From positions 1-8,493 of the forward strand of contig CAJGDU010000041.1 in NCBI GenBank assembly GCA_904502175.1: DNA of 8,493 nt, in the 5' to 3' direction. This document shows, in pieces, positions 5,943 through 8,493 of the stretch (its first letter is position 1; each line of letters begins with the position of its first letter). The notes below the pieces were generated by a model. It saw only the letters and a list, made by a program, of their open reading frames with translations. It was not told where the DNA came from and ran no database searches. A program made the translations under genes and the position numbers. Source of the stretch: Clostridiaceae bacterium. GTDB taxonomy: Bacteria > Bacillota > Clostridia > Oscillospirales > Acutalibacteraceae.

Positions 5943-5999
5943 AATGTTAGAATGTACAAATTTTTGCAAATCGCAACCACACCGGAAAGGAGTAACCCC

Positions 6000-8303
6000 A
6001 TGAGAAAACGCATCATCAGCATCATCCTGGCGGTGGCGATGATCCTCTGCCTCGTCCCCATCGGGGTCCTGGCTGCGGAAAACGACAGCAACGTGAATCC
6101 TGCCACCGGACGGGTACAAGGCCCGGCAGGCAGTGAAGACGTGGCCGTCATGGTCTACGGCGACACGCTCTCCGAATATGCCCTCGGGCACGAGGGCGGT
6201 TTCGACGCCTTTCTCACCATGCTGAAAGCGGAAGCCCAAAACCTGCTCTCCAACGAAGAGGTCCCCCATGCGGAAATGTACCTGGTCAACGATCAGAACC
6301 AGGAATACAAGCTGACGGAGAACGCGGTCTACGATGCCTCGTTCCTCTCTTCGTTCAACTACACGGCAGACGGCATCCTCGGGTTCTCCGAGACCGTCTT
6401 CAAGTGGCTGCAGGGCGCGTTCGGCTGGGTCGTCCAGAACGTCGACTCTCTTCAGTCCCTCTACCGCATCTACGGCGCCACCAATGTGCCGGAAGGCAAC
6501 TATACGCTGGAGATCCGCAGTCTGGACAATGAGGGTTATACGGTCGCCGCGCCGGACGTCGGTTATGTGCCCGTCACGGTCCGGGACGATTCCCGCGGAA
6601 CGAACTATGTCGGCTTTGAGAAATATGTCGGCAGTGTCGACCTCAGCTTCAACGTAGACCTGTGGGTCATTGACTTCGACGTCGATGTCCTGACCGCCGA
6701 ATTCACCATGCCGGGCGTTTTCCTGGATGCGGTGGACCCGGGCGTGGAGTTCACCTCGGCCAACCTGGGCGATCAGCCCGTCCCCGGCTCCGAATTCGTG
6801 ATGGTGAATCGCGACGAGACCGAAAAGATCGTCAAAGCCGCGTTTTCGCTCGGCAAGGACACCTTTGTCAACGCAATGGAACTCCTCGGCACGGAGGGCT
6901 TCACCTGGGAGGAGCTCAGCATTCTCCACAACGAAGTCCTGAAGTGGGACAAGGAGAACGCGCAGATCTCCCTGGACGGCAAAAACGCGTACAAGCTGCT
7001 CGGCACATACTGGGCGCTCGTGCAGGCCTCGGCCAAAGACCCGATCATCGACTTTATGAGCGATGAGACCGAGATCCGCCTCCCGGCCATCCTGAAGGCG
7101 ACGGCGGACGAAAACGGCATCGTCCACTTCGGACCGGAAAACAACGTCACGCTGGTCTGGTCCCTGGAAATCCTCATGAAGATGGGCGGCATCGCCCTTG
7201 ACAAAGTCGAGGAGTACGAGCTCATCGATGAAGTGTTCCCGGACCCCGCCACCAACGGCATCATCCATCTGGTCATCGACCTCGGTCGGGCCATGGCCAA
7301 CACCGACACGCCCCTCTGGGATAAAGACGGCAACCTGGACGCGGACAACATCAACACGTGGATCTATCCGGTCCTTCAGAACGACAGCATCGTAGAATAT
7401 GCGATGGGTCTCCTGAAGTCCTTTGTCGGCGACGACCTCTCGGAAGACGAGAAGAAGATCCTCGACCTTTTGCCGAAGCACAACATCCTGACGAAGAAGA
7501 TGCCCGCGGGCAAGTACATCCTGTTTGAGACGAGTGTTCCGGACGAATACTTCCGCAGCCCGTTCTTCTACACGATCGACCTGCAGTGGCATCCGGAGGA
7601 GAAACTGCCGCGCGACTGGTACTACGCCTCCGTCGCCGACCTCGGCATCCTTCTCCCCTACTTCGCGGAAGACTATTATGACTGGCTCCGCAATTACAGC
7701 TTCAAGACCGAGGCCGACAAGGTACTGAACTATATCACGGACGGCAAAACGGGCGACCTCATCACCAACACCCTTACCGGAAAGAACGACCTCACAAAGT
7801 ACACCATCACGTACTTTGCGGACCTCGCCTACAACTACCTCGGCGGCAAACTGCTCTACAGCACCGAGGAAGACCTGGCGAAAGACCTGACGAAACACCT
7901 CTACGCCTACGGCAAAACGGCCCAGAACCTTCTGGTGTTCGGCGACCAGGTCGCCACCCGGGCCAAGACGGTCGTCACCGGCGAAGTCAACCGGGACTGG
8001 ATCTTCTACAACTACTCGACGAGCCTGCGCACGAACGGTGCGCTCCGCACCGCCAAGGCGCTGAAGGGCGTGGCGAACGCCATCGATACGACGGAAGACC
8101 ATCCGGTCACTTCCGGCATCAAGTCCATCGTCGCGCGCATCGCCGACCGCATCGACACGACCAATCACATCGCCGGTCTGACCACGAAGATCAAGAACGC
8201 GATTTCGGATGCCGTCTCCAAAGTCGCATCTTCCATCGGCTCCAAAATCCTCGATGCTGCCTTCCAGGCCATCAAGAAAGTCATGGATTGGAGCAAACTG
8301 TAA
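6000..8303 (+). CDS. Large secreted protein of unknown function with SpaA-like segments
   Basis: I do not recognise this 767-residue protein as a named family. The start at 6000 is set by AAAGGAG at 5986-5992 and by the signal peptide that follows directly: RKR, a hydrophobic core, then VLAAEN (cleavage near 25-26). Two stretches resemble SpaA/Cna-B-type beta domains split by helical inserts. The first runs from VPHAEMYLVND (88-98) to VPEGNYTLEIRSLDNEGYTV (163-182). The second runs from VPGSEFVMVNRDE (261-273), through TADENGIVHF (368-377), to MPAGKYILFETSVPDEYF (501-518). After about 531 it is helical, ending in amphipathic segments with IDTT at 695 and 718, 23 residues apart. There is no LPXTG signal, C-terminal membrane helix or obvious catalytic motif. 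An adhesin or matrix role is only a guess. Confidence 0.85.
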   Translation: MRKRIISIILAVAMILCLVPIGVLAAENDSNVNPATGRVQGPAGSEDVAVMVYGDTLSEYALGHEGGFDAFLTMLKAEAQNLLSNEEVPHAEMYLVNDQNQEYKLTENAVYDASFLSSFNYTADGILGFSETVFKWLQGAFGWVVQNVDSLQSLYRIYGATNVPEGNYTLEIRSLDNEGYTVAAPDVGYVPVTVRDDSRGTNYVGFEKYVGSVDLSFNVDLWVIDFDVDVLTAEFTMPGVFLDAVDPGVEFTSANLGDQPVPGSEFVMVNRDETEKIVKAAFSLGKDTFVNAMELLGTEGFTWEELSILHNEVLKWDKENAQISLDGKNAYKLLGTYWALVQASAKDPIIDFMSDETEIRLPAILKATADENGIVHFGPENNVTLVWSLEILMKMGGIALDKVEEYELIDEVFPDPATNGIIHLVIDLGRAMANTDTPLWDKDGNLDADNINTWIYPVLQNDSIVEYAMGLLKSFVGDDLSEDEKKILDLLPKHNILTKKMPAGKYILFETSVPDEYFRSPFFYTIDLQWHPEEKLPRDWYYASVADLGILLPYFAEDYYDWLRNYSFKTEADKVLNYITDGKTGDLITNTLTGKNDLTKYTITYFADLAYNYLGGKLLYSTEEDLAKDLTKHLYAYGKTAQNLLVFGDQVATRAKTVVTGEVNRDWIFYNYSTSLRTNGALRTAKALKGVANAIDTTEDHPVTSGIKSIVARIADRIDTTNHIAGLTTKIKNAISDAVSKVASSIGSKILDAAFQAIKKVMDWSKL

Positions 8304-8316
8304 CCCATCATAAGAA

Positions 8317-8346
8317 ACCCCCGGCAGTGCTGCCGGGGGTCTTTTT
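8317..8346. terminator. Rho-independent terminator after the secreted-protein gene
   Basis: ACCCCCGGCA (8317-8326) and TGCCGGGGGT (8331-8340) form a perfect 10-base-pair stem with a GTGC loop. CTTTTT follows on the plus strand. On the minus strand the stem is followed by TTTCTTA, so it may also help end serS transcripts. Confidence 0.9.
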
Positions 8347-8356
8347 CTGTCTGTTA

Positions 8357-8493
8357 TTATTTGATGACGTCTGTGCCGAAGTACGGACGGAGGGCTTCCG
8401 GGACGGTGACGCTGCCGTCTTCGTTCTGGAAGTTCTCGAGGATGGCGGCGACGGTGCGGCCGATGGCCACGCCGGAACCGTTCAGCGTATGGA
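8357..8493 (-). CDS. serS: Seryl-tRNA synthetase, C-terminal fragment (5' part outside window)
   Basis: Forty-four C-terminal codons and the stop are visible; the rest lies beyond the window edge. The enzyme charges tRNA-Ser with serine in the cytoplasm. HTLNGSGVAIGRTVAAILEN is the class II motif 3 region of SerRS, including the ATP-contacting Arg of GRT. VPEALRPYFG is the usual C-terminal block. It converges on the secreted-protein gene across a terminator, marking the return to core genes. Motif identity makes this assignment strong despite the short length. Confidence 0.95.
   Translation of the reverse strand, partial: HTLNGSGVAIGRTVAAILENFQNEDGSVTVPEALRPYFGTDVIK

Larger units (their letters stand above)
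5756..5999. promoter_or_regulatory. Divergent regulatory spacer between the CHAP and secreted-protein genes
   Basis: This 244-base AT-rich spacer holds the start signals of two outward-facing genes. Contents: an inverted repeat ACATTC-AGAC-GAATGT (5789-5804) in the CHAP gene leader; the CHAP promoter (5811-5838); two direct copies of CCGCCGT (5846-5852, 5856-5862), ten bases apart; an inverted repeat CTGTA-CGCA-TACAG (5870-5883); a tandem pair of TTTTAACA (5909-5924); and an AAAGGAG ribosome binding site (5986-5992). I see no coding sequence or RNA gene. The repeats could be regulator sites, but no known operator was recognised. Confidence 0.55.

Noticed and set aside
5952..5999. Upstream ATG at 5952 for the secreted protein
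   Set aside because: It would put 16 extra residues before the signal peptide and has no Shine-Dalgarno sequence. AAAGGAG fits the 6000 start.
5919..8168. Minus-strand open frame of 749 codons opposite the secreted-protein gene
   Set aside because: The plus-strand frame has a ribosome binding site, signal peptide and terminator at the right place. The minus frame has none and an antisense-like composition.
6000..8303. LPXTG-anchored pilin or adhesin
   Set aside because: SpaA-like segments suggest it, but there is no sorting motif, C-terminal hydrophobic helix or basic tail, and no sortase gene in the window.

Overview
The window looks like the chromosomal origin region of a fairly GC-rich member of the Clostridia (Firmicutes). 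The evidence is the gene order rpmH-rnpA-yidD-yidC-khpB (jag) reading away from a divergent dnaA, a clostridial-type YidC without a lipoprotein signal, a Jag-type KhpB, AAAGGAG-like ribosome binding sites, and secreted proteins with VDF-type wall repeats and SpaA-like segments as in gut Oscillospiraceae/Ruminococcaceae. The family-level placement is a guess from protein style; no 16S or similar marker is present.

Layout. Positions 1-1329 (minus) carry dnaA, missing only its extreme 3' end. Positions 1330-1569 are an AT-rich spacer with one good DnaA box, small palindromes, a strong sigma-A promoter for rpmH and a weaker candidate for dnaA; this is the likely origin or one half of it. Positions 1570-3275 (plus) are a tight cluster: ribosomal protein L34, RNase P protein, YidD and YidC. 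A Rho-independent terminator separates yidC from khpB (3378-4697). KhpB is an RNA-binding KH/R3H protein with an unusual C-terminal tail of four NDRGGRGR repeats followed by an Ala/Glu-rich segment. A bidirectional terminator ends the core block.

Beyond khpB the expected mnmE-mnmG-rsmG genes are absent. Instead there is a divergent accessory pair: a membrane-anchored or secreted CHAP-domain putative peptidoglycan hydrolase with C-terminal wall-repeat units (4748-5755, minus), and a 767-residue secreted protein of unknown function (6000-8303, plus). The spacer between them (5756-5999) holds a strong promoter for the CHAP gene and several short repeats. The window ends in the C-terminus of serS (seryl-tRNA synthetase, minus), after a terminator.

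How the genes work together: dnaA starts replication; rpmH/rnpA serve translation and tRNA maturation; yidD/yidC insert membrane proteins; khpB binds RNA. The CHAP protein and the large secreted protein both act outside the membrane and may share regulation, but a joint function is only inference. The most interesting items are the large secreted protein (two apparent SpaA-like shells, each split by a helical insert, with no sorting signal), the RGG-like tail on KhpB, and a changed base-contact residue in the DnaA recognition motif.
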